Assembly (NCBI GenBank): GCA_943788095.1
Contig: CALSOZ010000004.1
Span: 124,001-188,000, forward strand
Length of the DNA: 64,000 nucleotides
Reading direction: 5' to 3'
From: an uncultured Flavobacteriaceae bacterium
GTDB taxonomy: Bacteria > Bacteroidota > Bacteroidia > Flavobacteriales > Flavobacteriaceae
Below are positions 16,956 to 25,333 of the stretch, piece by piece. Position 1 is the stretch's first letter. Every line of letters begins with the position of its first letter. Position numbers and translations under genes: made by a program. Under the pieces are notes generated by a model that was not told the DNA's origin, did no database searches, and was given only the letters and a program-made list of their open reading frames with translations.

Positions 16956-16963
16956 TACCTTTG
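16956..16963 (+). promoter_or_regulatory. -7 box 4 nt before the cvfB-like start
   Basis: TACCTTTG, an exact TAnnTTTG match, 4 nt before the ATG at 16968. The mRNA start would fall on or inside the start codon. Confidence 0.5.
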
Positions 16964-16967
16964 TGGC

Positions 16968-17804
16968 ATGATACACATAGGAGACTACAATACACTCACA
17001 ATTCTACGAGATACTGACCCAGGATTGTTTTTGGGAGATGGAGAAGATCAAGAGGTTTTACTCCCAAATAGATATGTTCCCGATACCTTTGAGATAGGGG
17101 ACTACATTGAGGTTTTTGTCTATTTAGACAATGAAGAACGATTGGTTGCGGTGACAGATCATCCTTATATTATAAAAGGAGAATTTTCATTACTTCGTTG
17201 TAATTCTGTCAATGAAATTGGAGCCTTTTTGGATTGGGGTTTAGTCAAAGAATTATTTTGTCCATTTAGAGAACAAGCCTTTCCAATGAAAGCTGGTGGC
17301 TGGTATTTGGTCTATTGTTATTTAGATGAAACATCTGAACGCTTAGTGGCTTCAAGTAAAACAAATCGTTTTCTCGATAATAAAGAGTTATCGGTGGAGG
17401 CTTTTGATGAAGTTGATTTGATTGTCTCTCATCCCTCTGATTTAGGAATGAATGTCATTGTAAATAAAACCCATCTAGGGTTGATTTTTAACCAAGACTT
17501 ATTTAAAGACCTTAGCATTGGTGATAAGTTAAAAGGAATGGTAAAAAAAATCCGTCCTGGAAACAAATTAGATATTACGCTTGATAAAATCGGGTATCGA
17601 AATATTGAGCCAAATGCTCAAGTCATCCTTGAGTTTTTGGAAAACAATGAAGACGGCTGTTTGAAACTAACCGATAAATCATCTCCAGAAGCGATAAAAT
17701 CAATGGTGCAAATGAGTAAAAAAAGCTTCAAAAAAGCAGTTGGAACACTCTACAAACAACGTCAAATTCGAATCGAATTAGATGGTATTTATTTAACCAC
17801 ATAA
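16968..17804 (+). CDS. CvfB-type S1 RNA-binding protein
   Basis: A 278-residue cytoplasmic protein of the CvfB (conserved virulence factor B, YitL) family. The N-terminal half has OB/S1 folds (IGDYNTLTILRDTDPGLFLG, LLPNRYVP and GAFLDWGL), followed by a third S1-like part (HLGLIFNQDLFKDLSIGD). A winged-helix-like C-terminus follows (KSMVQMSKKSFKKAVGTLYK, RQIRIELDGIYL). Family members bind RNA and affect gene expression post-transcriptionally. The length and the order S1-S1-S1-wHTH fit. It lies 12 bp before menB and is likely co-transcribed with menB and menA. Confidence 0.88.
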   Translation: MIHIGDYNTLTILRDTDPGLFLGDGEDQEVLLPNRYVPDTFEIGDYIEVFVYLDNEERLVAVTDHPYIIKGEFSLLRCNSVNEIGAFLDWGLVKELFCPFREQAFPMKAGGWYLVYCYLDETSERLVASSKTNRFLDNKELSVEAFDEVDLIVSHPSDLGMNVIVNKTHLGLIFNQDLFKDLSIGDKLKGMVKKIRPGNKLDITLDKIGYRNIEPNAQVILEFLENNEDGCLKLTDKSSPEAIKSMVQMSKKSFKKAVGTLYKQRQIRIELDGIYLTT

Positions 17805-17816
17805 AACTGTCATCCT

Positions 17817-18656
17817 ATGCCAAGTATACACTGGAAAACTGTTAAAGAATATGAGGACATCACCTATAAAAAATGTAATGGCGTAGCCCGTATTGCATTT
17901 AATCGTCCTGAAGTTAGAAATGCATTCAGACCCAAAACAACCTTGGAATTATACCAAGCCTTGTACGATGCCAACGAAGATACAAGTATCGGCGTGGTTT
18001 TGTTAAGTGCCGAAGGCCCTTCGCCCAAAGATGGAATTTATTCATTTTGTAGTGGCGGCGATCAAAAAGCTCGTGGCCATGAAGGCTATGTAGGCGACGA
18101 TGGGTACCACCGCTTAAATATTCTAGAAGTTCAACGTCTTATTCGGTTCATGCCTAAAGCGGTCATTGCCGTTGTGCCCGGTTGGGCTGTTGGGGGTGGT
18201 CATAGTTTACATGTGATTTGTGATTTGACTCTAGCAAGTAAAGAACATGCGATCTTTAAGCAAACAGATGCCGATGTTACCAGTTTCGATGGTGGCTATG
18301 GCTCTGCCTATTTAGCTAAAATGGTCGGACAGAAAAAAGCCAGAGAAATATTTTTCTTAGGAAGAAATTACAATGCTCAAGAAGCCTTTGATATGGGCAT
18401 GGTCAATGCGGTGGTGCCACATGCAGACTTAGAAGCAACAGCCTATGAATGGGCACAAGAAATTTTATCAAAATCACCAATATCGATTAAAATGCTCAAG
18501 TTTGCCATGAACCTCACCGATGATGGTATGGTAGGCCAGCAAGTATTTGCTGGGGAAGCAACGCGACTCGCGTATATGACCGATGAAGCCAAAGAAGGAC
18601 GAGATGCTTTTTTAGAAAAACGCCCCCCTAATTTCGAAAAAAAATGGATTCCTTAG
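17817..18656 (+). CDS. menB: 1,4-dihydroxy-2-naphthoyl-CoA synthase
   Basis: A 279-residue crotonase-fold enzyme that closes the second ring of menaquinone by Dieckmann condensation of o-succinylbenzoyl-CoA. Diagnostic strings are IAFNRPEVRNAFRPKT, YSFCSGGDQKARG, GWAVGGGHSLHVICDLTLAS, DADVTSFDGGYGSAYLAKMVG and GRNYNAQEAFDMGMVN. Together these mark MenB rather than general enoyl-CoA hydratases. It is followed by menA with a 1-bp gap. Confidence 0.98.
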   Translation: MPSIHWKTVKEYEDITYKKCNGVARIAFNRPEVRNAFRPKTTLELYQALYDANEDTSIGVVLLSAEGPSPKDGIYSFCSGGDQKARGHEGYVGDDGYHRLNILEVQRLIRFMPKAVIAVVPGWAVGGGHSLHVICDLTLASKEHAIFKQTDADVTSFDGGYGSAYLAKMVGQKKAREIFFLGRNYNAQEAFDMGMVNAVVPHADLEATAYEWAQEILSKSPISIKMLKFAMNLTDDGMVGQQVFAGEATRLAYMTDEAKEGRDAFLEKRPPNFEKKWIP

Positions 18657-18657
18657 A

Positions 18658-19554
18658 ATGAAAAAATTTCAAGCATGGATTTCTGCCTGTCGACTCAGAA
18701 CATTGCCACTGTCAATTTCAGGCGCCATTGTGGGCTCAGGAGTTGCCTATTCAGATGGATTTTTTGATCTAACGGTATGTGTTTTAACCATTATAACAAC
18801 CCTAAGTTTACAGATATTATCAAATCTTGCCAACGATTATGGCGATGGCGTTAAAGGTACTGACAATGAAAATCGTATTGGTCCAGAACGGGCCTTACAA
18901 AGTGGTGTCATCAGTCCAAAACAGATGCGAAATGCGATTGTTATTAATGTTGTTATTTGTCTTATTTTAGTCGTAACTCTAATCTATAAAGCTTTTGGAG
19001 CTGATCAATTTTTAACGTCATTGGTGTTCATTATTCTTGGAATTTTAGCCATTGTGGCAGCAATTAAATATACGGTTGGGGCTTCTGCCTATGGCTATAA
19101 AGCATTGGGTGATTTGATGGTGTTTTTGTTTTTTGGATGGCTGAGTGTTTTGGGAACCTATTTTTTATACTCCAAACAATTTGATTTTTTAATGATATTA
19201 CCAGCCAGTGCTATCGGGCTTTTAAGTGCTGGCGTGCTCAATTTGAATAATATGCGTGATTTAGAATCTGATAAGCTGTCTGATAAACACACCCTAGCAG
19301 GCTATTTGGGTTCAATAAACTCAAAAACATACCACCAATTATTGATTGTAATTGCGATGGTACTCATGAGTGTATATTCGTTTTTGAGTGTAAATAGCTC
19401 AATGTATTTGATGTTAATTTCATTTATACCACTCTTTTTTCATCTTCATATTATCAATAAAATAAAAGCACCGAAAGACTATGATCCACAACTCAAAGTC
19501 TTAGCCCTTTCGACGGTTGCTCTAGCGCTCCTTTTTTGTGCCTCACTTTTATAG
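18658..19554 (+). CDS. menA: 1,4-dihydroxy-2-naphthoate polyprenyltransferase
   Basis: A 298-residue integral membrane UbiA-family prenyltransferase with about eight to nine helices. It attaches the polyprenyl chain to DHNA to give demethylmenaquinone. The first Asp-rich motif is NLANDYGDGVKGTDNENRIG and the second is LNLNNMRDLESDKLSDKHTLAG. The N-terminal ACRLRTLPLSISGAIVGSGVA is typical of MenA. It sits between menB and menC. Confidence 0.97.
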   Translation: MKKFQAWISACRLRTLPLSISGAIVGSGVAYSDGFFDLTVCVLTIITTLSLQILSNLANDYGDGVKGTDNENRIGPERALQSGVISPKQMRNAIVINVVICLILVVTLIYKAFGADQFLTSLVFIILGILAIVAAIKYTVGASAYGYKALGDLMVFLFFGWLSVLGTYFLYSKQFDFLMILPASAIGLLSAGVLNLNNMRDLESDKLSDKHTLAGYLGSINSKTYHQLLIVIAMVLMSVYSFLSVNSSMYLMLISFIPLFFHLHIINKIKAPKDYDPQLKVLALSTVALALLFCASLL

Positions 19555-19613
19555 AGGTAAACCTTTAATTTTGTAATTTGTAAATCAATTAATTCAATTT
19601 TTCATTTCCCTAG

Positions 19614-20649
19614 ATGCAGGCAAATTTCTTTAAATATCAACTTCAGTTTAAACACCCTAGCGGCACGTCTCGTGGAGTTTTAACTTATAAAGACACTTGG
19701 TTCATCCAACTCGAAGCGGATTCATTAAAGGGCATTGGAGAGTGCGGAATGTTCAGAGGATTGAGCATTGACGATCGTGACGATTTTGAAGCAAAACTTG
19801 ACTGGGCTTGCCAAAACATCAATTTAGGTCTTGCGTTTTTACTAAGTAATCTAGTCGAGTTTCCATCGATTCAATTTGGATTAGAAATGGCGTTTCTATC
19901 ATTGAAACAAGAAGGTCTCCTTTGAATTATTTCCGTCAGATTTTACCAGAGGTCAGGATTCAATTCCTATTAATGGATTAATTTGGATGGGCGATAAGTC
20001 ATTTATGAAACAACAAATAAAAGACAAGCTAGATGCAGGATTTTCATGTATAAAACTAAAAATAGGTGCCATCGATTTTGATAAAGAATTAGAGCTTATC
20101 AAATCAATTCGTAACGAATTTGATGCACAAACCATCGAAATTCGAGTGGATGCCAATGGCGCTTTCAAACCAGGTGAAGCCTTAGAAAAATTAAAACGAC
20201 TTTCAGAATATAGCTTACATTCAATTGAGCAACCAATTCAACAAAGGCAACATCAAGAAATGGCTAGATTATGTGCTCAAACACCATTGCCTATAGCCTT
20301 AGATGAAGAGCTGATTGGAGTGTTTTCTGTACCAAACAAGCAGTTATTATTACAAACGATTAAGCCTCAATATATCATTTTAAAACCTACCTTGGTGGGC
20401 GGTTTTAAAGGCAGTCAAGAATGGATTAACTTAGCAACATCAAACAACATTGGATGGTGGGTAACCAGTGCATTAGAAAGTAATATTGGATTGAACGCGA
20501 TTGCGCAGTGGACCTATGGACTAAAGAGTCCGCTCCCTCAAGGATTAGGAACGGGCGGATTGTTTACCAACAATATTCAAGCACCCTTAGTGGTCAGTTC
20601 AGGACAATTATTTTATGATTTAAAAACAACATGGAATTTAAAATTTTAA
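19614..20649 (+). pseudogene. menC: o-succinylbenzoate synthase MenC, interrupted by a +1 frameshift (possibly sequencing error)
   Basis: An enolase-superfamily dehydratase that makes o-succinylbenzoate from SHCHC. The first frame (to 19925) has the capping domain HPSGTSRGVLTYKDTWFI and GIGECGMFRGL, and stops after KQEGLL. The other frame carries all the catalytic parts: FELFPSDFTRGQDSIPINGL, CIKLKIGAIDFD (KxK motif), VDANGAF, SIEQPI, ALDEEL and KPTLVGG. The frames overlap around 19914-19920 (GGTCTCC before TTTGAA), where one base appears to be extra. The joined product would be about 344 residues, the normal size. No other decay is visible, so sequencing error or very recent mutation is likely. 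Confidence 0.92.
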
Positions 20650-20652
20650 TTT

Positions 20653-21612
20653 ATGTATATCAAACAAGCATTTAATATCAAACACAACTGGTGGCTTTAC
20701 GTTGCTGGTTTAGCAATTATTTTTATTGCTGTACTTCTAGGGCAAATCCCATACACTGTAGCACTCATCGCTAAAGCAGTTGAAGCTGGGATGGATCTTT
20801 CAACATTAGACATGAATGAAGCTATGGGGCTTTTAGATTCTAATTTGAATTTATTTCTCTTATTATTGTCTTATGTCGTTGGCTTTTTAGCGATTCTTTT
20901 TGTAGTCAAAACACTTCATAAACAATCGATTCGAAGTTTAACAACTTCAAGAAATAAAATTGATTGGAAACGTTTTTGGTTTGCATTTTTATTTTGGGGA
21001 ATTATTTCAAGTGGATTTGTTTTAGTAGATCATTATATGTCTCCCGAAAATTATGTATTGAATTTTAAATTGGTTCCATTTTTGATTTTAGCAGCGATTG
21101 CCATTATTTTGGTGCCGCTCCAAACCAGTTTTGAAGAGTATTTATTTAGAGGCTATTTAATGCAAGGAATTGGTGTATTTTGTAAGAACAGATGGATGCC
21201 TTTAATTATTACTTCGGTTACGTTCGGACTCCTTCATATTTTCAATCCTGAAATTGAAAAATTGGGTTATATATTATTGGTTCATTACATTGGAACGGGC
21301 TTCTTTTTAGGAATTATTACTCTAATGGATGAGGGACTAGAACTGGCCTTAGGATTCCATGCGGCAAACAATTTATTTACAGCACTTTTAGTCACTGCTG
21401 ATTGGACTGCCTTTCAAACAAACTCTCTATTAAAAGATATATCTGATCCCGACATTGGATCGGCTGAAATATTTACTTCGGTATTAATTATATATCCCAT
21501 TTTAATCTATATTTTTTCAAAAGTTTATAAATGGACCAACTGGAAAGATAAATTAACAGGCAAAGTGATTAAAGACGCTGCATCCACGGAAACACTAATT
21601 GCAGGTAGTTGA
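20653..21612 (+). CDS. CPBP family intramembrane metalloprotease (CAAX protease-like)
   Basis: A 319-residue protein with about eight membrane segments and the ABI/CPBP motifs: EEYLFRGYLMQG (EExxxR), FGLLHIFNP (FxxxH) and FHAANNLFTALL (HxxxN). These are the conserved glutamate and histidine residues of intramembrane CAAX-type proteases. It lies between menC and menE and overlaps menE by 4 bp, so it is translated with them; this insertion is common in flavobacterial men clusters. Its substrate is unknown, and a direct role in menaquinone synthesis is not established. Confidence 0.92.
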   Translation: MYIKQAFNIKHNWWLYVAGLAIIFIAVLLGQIPYTVALIAKAVEAGMDLSTLDMNEAMGLLDSNLNLFLLLLSYVVGFLAILFVVKTLHKQSIRSLTTSRNKIDWKRFWFAFLFWGIISSGFVLVDHYMSPENYVLNFKLVPFLILAAIAIILVPLQTSFEEYLFRGYLMQGIGVFCKNRWMPLIITSVTFGLLHIFNPEIEKLGYILLVHYIGTGFFLGIITLMDEGLELALGFHAANNLFTALLVTADWTAFQTNSLLKDISDPDIGSAEIFTSVLIIYPILIYIFSKVYKWTNWKDKLTGKVIKDAASTETLIAGS

Positions 21613-22682
21613 GTCGAAATACAACATACAATCAACCACATTCCGCGTTCAAATTGAACGGCGTTTTTTATAATAATTCTGAATTGTCAACTCTTGCAGA
21701 TCAGTATCTCAAAATAGGAGCTGGCTTTCAAAATTCTTTAGGACGTTTTATTCACCAATGGATGGATTCAAATTCAGACATTTCGCTTCAAACTTCGGGG
21801 TCAACCGGCCCTCCAAAAACGGTTTTAATGTCCAAACATGCGATGGTGAATTCGGCCATTGCAACGGGAGATTATTTTAAATTAAAACCAGGCGATTCTG
21901 CTTTGTCTTGTTTGCTCTATGAATTCATTGCCGCAAAAATGATGTTTGTAAGAGCCTATGTTTTAGGCTTAGAACTAGACGTGGTTGAGCCGAATTCGAA
22001 CCCCTTAGAAGCACTTACTAAATCTTATGATTTTTGTGCGATGGTCCCCTTGCAGCTTGAAAATTCGATTCAACATCTACATCAGATAAAAACACTGATA
22101 GTTGGCGGTGCTACACTTTCTAATACTTTGAGAATTAAATTAAAAAATTCACCAGCAAATTGCTATGAAACTTTTGGGATGACTGAAACGGTGAGCCATA
22201 TTGCAGTTAAGAAAATAAGCAATTCATCCTCGTTTTTTGAAGTCTTACCATCCGTTTCCATCCAAGTAGATTCTCGAAATTGTTTAAGTATTGAGGCGCC
22301 CAATTTAGTTTCAACTCCAATCCAAACAAATGATATTGTAAAACTGATTTCTAAAACTTCTTTTGAATGGATTGGTCGTTATGATACGATTATCAATTCG
22401 GGCGGGATTAAAATATCTCCGGAACAATTGGAGCAACAACTCGATGGTTTTATTGAATCACGATTTTTTATAACCTCTCAAAAGGACGATACTTTAGGTG
22501 AAGTTGTTGTAATGGTCATTGAACGTTCATCTCCTTATGACACTTTAAATTTTGAGGCCATTGCTCCGCTAAAACGTCCTAAGCATGTTTATTATATAGA
22601 TCAATTTAAGGAAACTTTATCAGGGAAAATTAAACGTCAAGAAACGTTTAATCAAATTAAACCTGCGTCACCCCCATATTAA
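21609..22682 (+). CDS. menE: o-succinylbenzoate-CoA ligase (AMP-binding enzyme)
   Basis: A 357-residue acyl-adenylate-forming enzyme, shorter than typical MenE (about 450) but usual for Bacteroidota. Motifs are the phosphate loop LQTSGSTGPPKTVLMSK, CYETFGMTETVSHIA, and the hinge and C-terminal lysine region WIGRYDTIINSGGIKISPEQ and ETLSGKIKRQETF. It activates o-succinylbenzoate to the CoA thioester used by MenB. It is the last gene of the men cluster. The 3' end overlaps the convergent carboxyltransferase gene by 26 bp. Confidence 0.93.
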   Translation: MSRNTTYNQPHSAFKLNGVFYNNSELSTLADQYLKIGAGFQNSLGRFIHQWMDSNSDISLQTSGSTGPPKTVLMSKHAMVNSAIATGDYFKLKPGDSALSCLLYEFIAAKMMFVRAYVLGLELDVVEPNSNPLEALTKSYDFCAMVPLQLENSIQHLHQIKTLIVGGATLSNTLRIKLKNSPANCYETFGMTETVSHIAVKKISNSSSFFEVLPSVSIQVDSRNCLSIEAPNLVSTPIQTNDIVKLISKTSFEWIGRYDTIINSGGIKISPEQLEQQLDGFIESRFFITSQKDDTLGEVVVMVIERSSPYDTLNFEAIAPLKRPKHVYYIDQFKETLSGKIKRQETFNQIKPASPPY

Positions 22683-24285
22683 ATACTTTTTTAATTGGTG
22701 CATGGTTGGCGGCTTCAATCCCCATACTAATCCAATCACGTGTATCAGTAGGATCAATGATGGCATCTGTCCAAAGTCTGGCAGCCGCATAATAAGGAGA
22801 CACTTGATCGTCGTAACGCGCTTTAATTTCATCAAATAATTCTGCTTCTTTTTCGGGTGTAAGGGTCTCACCAGTTTTCTTTAAAGAGGCTTTCTCGATT
22901 TGTAATAATACTTTTGCAGCACTGTTGCCACTCATCACAGCCAATTCGGCACTTGGCCAAGCCACAATGAGGCGAGGATCATACGCTTTTCCACACATTG
23001 CATAATTTCCTGCTCCGTAGCTATTTCCTATGATAATAGTGAATTTTGGTACCACACTATTGCTCACGGCATTGACCATCTTCGCACCATCTTTTATAAT
23101 GCCACTGTGTTCACTTTTACTGCCCACCATAAAACCGGTGACATCTTGTATAAAAACTAAAGGTATTTTTTTCTGATTACAGTTTGCGATAAATCGGGTG
23201 GCTTTATCGGCACTGTCATTGTATATGACACCTCCAAACTGCATTTCACCTGAAGCTGTTTTGACCAATTTACGTTGATTCGTGACAATTCCAACGGCCC
23301 AGCCATCAATGCGTGCATAGGCGGTAATGATTGTTTTTCCGTAATCTTCTTTATATTCTTCAAATTCAGAATCATCAACCAATCGTTTGATAATTTCGTA
23401 CATATCATATTGATCTGCTCTAGATTTTGGGAGAATTCCAAAAAGTTCTTCAGGGTTTTCTTTGGGATTTTTAGGGGTTTGTTTATTAAAGCCCGCTTTG
23501 TCAAAATCACCAATCTTATCCATAATAGATCTGATTTTATCAAGAGCATCCGTATCATTCTTTGCTTTATAGTCGGTTACACCGCTAATTTCGCAGTGCG
23601 TTGTTGCACCGCCAAGGGTTTCATTATCAATAGATTCACCAATCGCTGCTTTTACTAAATAACTCCCTGCCAAAAAGATACTCGCCGTCTTATCTACAAT
23701 AATGGCTTCGTCACTCATTATAGGTAAATAAGCCCCACCAGCCACACAGCTGCCCATGATGGCCGAAATTTGAGTGATGCCCATACTACTCATTTGAGCA
23801 TTGTTTCTGAAAATTCGTCCAAAGTGTTCTTTATCAGGGAATATTTCATCTTGCAATGGGAGATATACACCTGCAGAATCTACTAAATAGATAATAGGCA
23901 ACTTATTTTCTATGGCAATTTCTTGAGCTCTGAGATTTTTTTTAGCGGTGATTGGAAACCAAGCACCCGCTTTTACCGTAGCATCATTGGCAACCACAAT
24001 GCATTGTTTCTCTTTGATATAGCCAATTTTAACAACTACACCACCCGAAGGACAGCCACCGTGTGATTCATACATTTTATCTCCAGCAAAGGCTCCAATT
24101 TCAATGGATTTGGATTTTGGATCTAATAAATAATCAATACGTTCTCGAGCGGTTAACTTACCTTTGGTGTGTTCTTTTGTAATTTTGGATGTTCCACCAC
24201 CCAATTTAACACGCGCAAAACGCTTGTTAAGTTCTCTTACGAGTAGTTTATTATAATCTTCGTTTTTGTTGAAGTTTAAATCCAT
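22657..24285 (-). CDS. acyl-CoA carboxylase carboxyltransferase (beta) subunit, methylcrotonyl-CoA type
   Basis: A 542-residue biotin-dependent carboxyltransferase with N- and C-terminal crotonase-like halves. Features are KLTARERIDYLLD, GVYLPLQDEIFPD, MGSCVAGGAYLPIMSDE, GGATTHCEISGVTDY and, in the second half, FIQDVTGFMVG and GNSYGAGNYAMCG. The THCxxSGVTDY string and LPLQ region point to methylcrotonyl- or a related branched acyl-CoA carboxylase rather than acetyl-CoA carboxylase. No biotin carboxylase subunit is in the window. I chose ATG 24285 (MDLNFNKN). The frame extends upstream to 24351, but a -7 box at 24305-24312 lies within that extension. Confidence 0.93.
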   Translation of the reverse strand: MDLNFNKNEDYNKLLVRELNKRFARVKLGGGTSKITKEHTKGKLTARERIDYLLDPKSKSIEIGAFAGDKMYESHGGCPSGGVVVKIGYIKEKQCIVVANDATVKAGAWFPITAKKNLRAQEIAIENKLPIIYLVDSAGVYLPLQDEIFPDKEHFGRIFRNNAQMSSMGITQISAIMGSCVAGGAYLPIMSDEAIIVDKTASIFLAGSYLVKAAIGESIDNETLGGATTHCEISGVTDYKAKNDTDALDKIRSIMDKIGDFDKAGFNKQTPKNPKENPEELFGILPKSRADQYDMYEIIKRLVDDSEFEEYKEDYGKTIITAYARIDGWAVGIVTNQRKLVKTASGEMQFGGVIYNDSADKATRFIANCNQKKIPLVFIQDVTGFMVGSKSEHSGIIKDGAKMVNAVSNSVVPKFTIIIGNSYGAGNYAMCGKAYDPRLIVAWPSAELAVMSGNSAAKVLLQIEKASLKKTGETLTPEKEAELFDEIKARYDDQVSPYYAAARLWTDAIIDPTDTRDWISMGIEAANHAPIKKVFNMGVTQV

Positions 24286-24304
24286 GACACTTATATTTGT
24301 GAGA

Positions 24305-24332
24305 CAAAAATAACAATATTCTTCGGTTTCAA
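24305..24332 (-). promoter_or_regulatory. promoter of the carboxyltransferase gene
   Basis: On the minus strand: TTG (24332-24330), 17 nt, then TATTTTTG (24312-24305), 19 nt before the ATG at 24285. The element occupies the same 60 bp as the divergent pirin promoter. Confidence 0.55.
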
Positions 24333-24336
24333 GTTT

Positions 24337-24366
24337 TTGTTTAACGAACAATTATAATTATATTTA
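24337..24366 (+). promoter_or_regulatory. promoter of the pirin gene, -7 box 3 nt before the start codon
   Basis: TTG (24337-24339), 19 nt, then TATATTTA (24359-24366), one base off TAnnTTTG. The ATG is at 24370, which implies a leaderless transcript. Confidence 0.55.
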
Positions 24367-24369
24367 GAT

Positions 24370-25101
24370 ATGAAATTACTTTTCCATAGTGCAACTTCTA
24401 GAGGTTCCGCAAATCACGGCTGGTTACAAGCGAATCATTCTTTTAGTTTTGCACAATATTACGATCCAAAAAAAATGAATTTTGGAGCGTTAAGAGTTTT
24501 AAATGACGATTTAATTGCACCTAGTATGGGATTTGGAACGCATCCACACGACAATATGGAAATTATCACCATTCCATTATCGGGTCTTTTGAAACATAAA
24601 GATTCTATGGGAAATGTTTGGGAGGAAGTCAAAGCTGGCGAAGTTCAGGTGATGTCTGCTGGGACAGGGATTCAGCATTCGGAAATAAATGGATCCGCTA
24701 CAGAGTCTTTAAGTCTGTTTCAAATTTGGATTCTACCCAATAAAAAAAATGTCACACCAAGATATGATCAACACTATTTTGAACAATTATCAGATGGAGA
24801 GCTTCAAGTTTTAGTAGCATCGATTGATGATGAAACGGATCAAAGAAGTTTGAAAATTCATCAGGATGCACAAATCTCCAGACTAAATTTAGCCGCAAAT
24901 TCATCGTTTGACTATCCAGTAAAATCATCGCGTCATGGGGTTTATGTGATGCAGATTTATGGAACCTCAAAAATTAATACAACACAATTACAACCGAGAG
25001 ATGCAGTGGGTATTTCTGAAACAGATGACTTTAAAATCGAAGCTTCAGAAGCTTCACAACTCTTATTTATTGAAGTTCCTGTAACTTTCAATGAAAGCTA
25101 A
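24370..25101 (+). CDS. pirin family protein (bicupin)
   Basis: A 243-residue pirin-like bicupin (YhaK/YhhW type). The N-terminal cupin shows the metal-binding GFGTHPHDNMEIITIPLSG and SAGTGIQHSEIN, giving the usual three His and one Glu. The C-terminal cupin is less conserved. Bacterial homologues have quercetin 2,3-dioxygenase activity or unknown redox roles. The start at 24370 is supported by family similarity (MKLLFHSATSRGSANHGWL). Its promoter faces that of the carboxyltransferase gene. Confidence 0.93.
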   Translation: MKLLFHSATSRGSANHGWLQANHSFSFAQYYDPKKMNFGALRVLNDDLIAPSMGFGTHPHDNMEIITIPLSGLLKHKDSMGNVWEEVKAGEVQVMSAGTGIQHSEINGSATESLSLFQIWILPNKKNVTPRYDQHYFEQLSDGELQVLVASIDDETDQRSLKIHQDAQISRLNLAANSSFDYPVKSSRHGVYVMQIYGTSKINTTQLQPRDAVGISETDDFKIEASEASQLLFIEVPVTFNES

Positions 25102-25150
25102 ACAAATTACACTCAAATTAACGATATTTGCAATTATAAAAATTTTAATT

Positions 25151-25333
25151 ATGGCAATGAATAAAAACACAGTACTGGCTTGGGCCACATATATAATGAT
25201 ATTCACAGGGATATCTTTAATTGCATTAGGCGCTTTTAGATATAATGAGGTTGCCGGTTGGGGTTTTGCTGCCGTTGGGATTGGATTTTTAGCAAATGCT
25301 TGGGTATTTAATGCTTTAAAAGGACGTGTATAA
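25151..25333 (+). CDS. small CAL67264-family membrane protein
   Basis: A 60-residue protein with two predicted membrane helices: TVLAWATYIMIFTGISLIALGAF, then AGWGFAAVGIGFLANAWVF. It belongs to the small flavobacterial family named after a Gramella locus; its function is unknown. I chose ATG 25151 (MAMNKNTV). An upstream ATG at 25091 would overlap pirin and adds unlike sequence. Its TAA overlaps the ettA ATG by one base (TAATG), so it is translated with ettA. Confidence 0.85.
   Translation: MAMNKNTVLAWATYIMIFTGISLIALGAFRYNEVAGWGFAAVGIGFLANAWVFNALKGRV

Noticed and set aside
23157-23658. Frames inside the carboxyltransferase gene on both strands
   Set aside because: They are shadows of a strongly conserved coding frame with no motif of their own.
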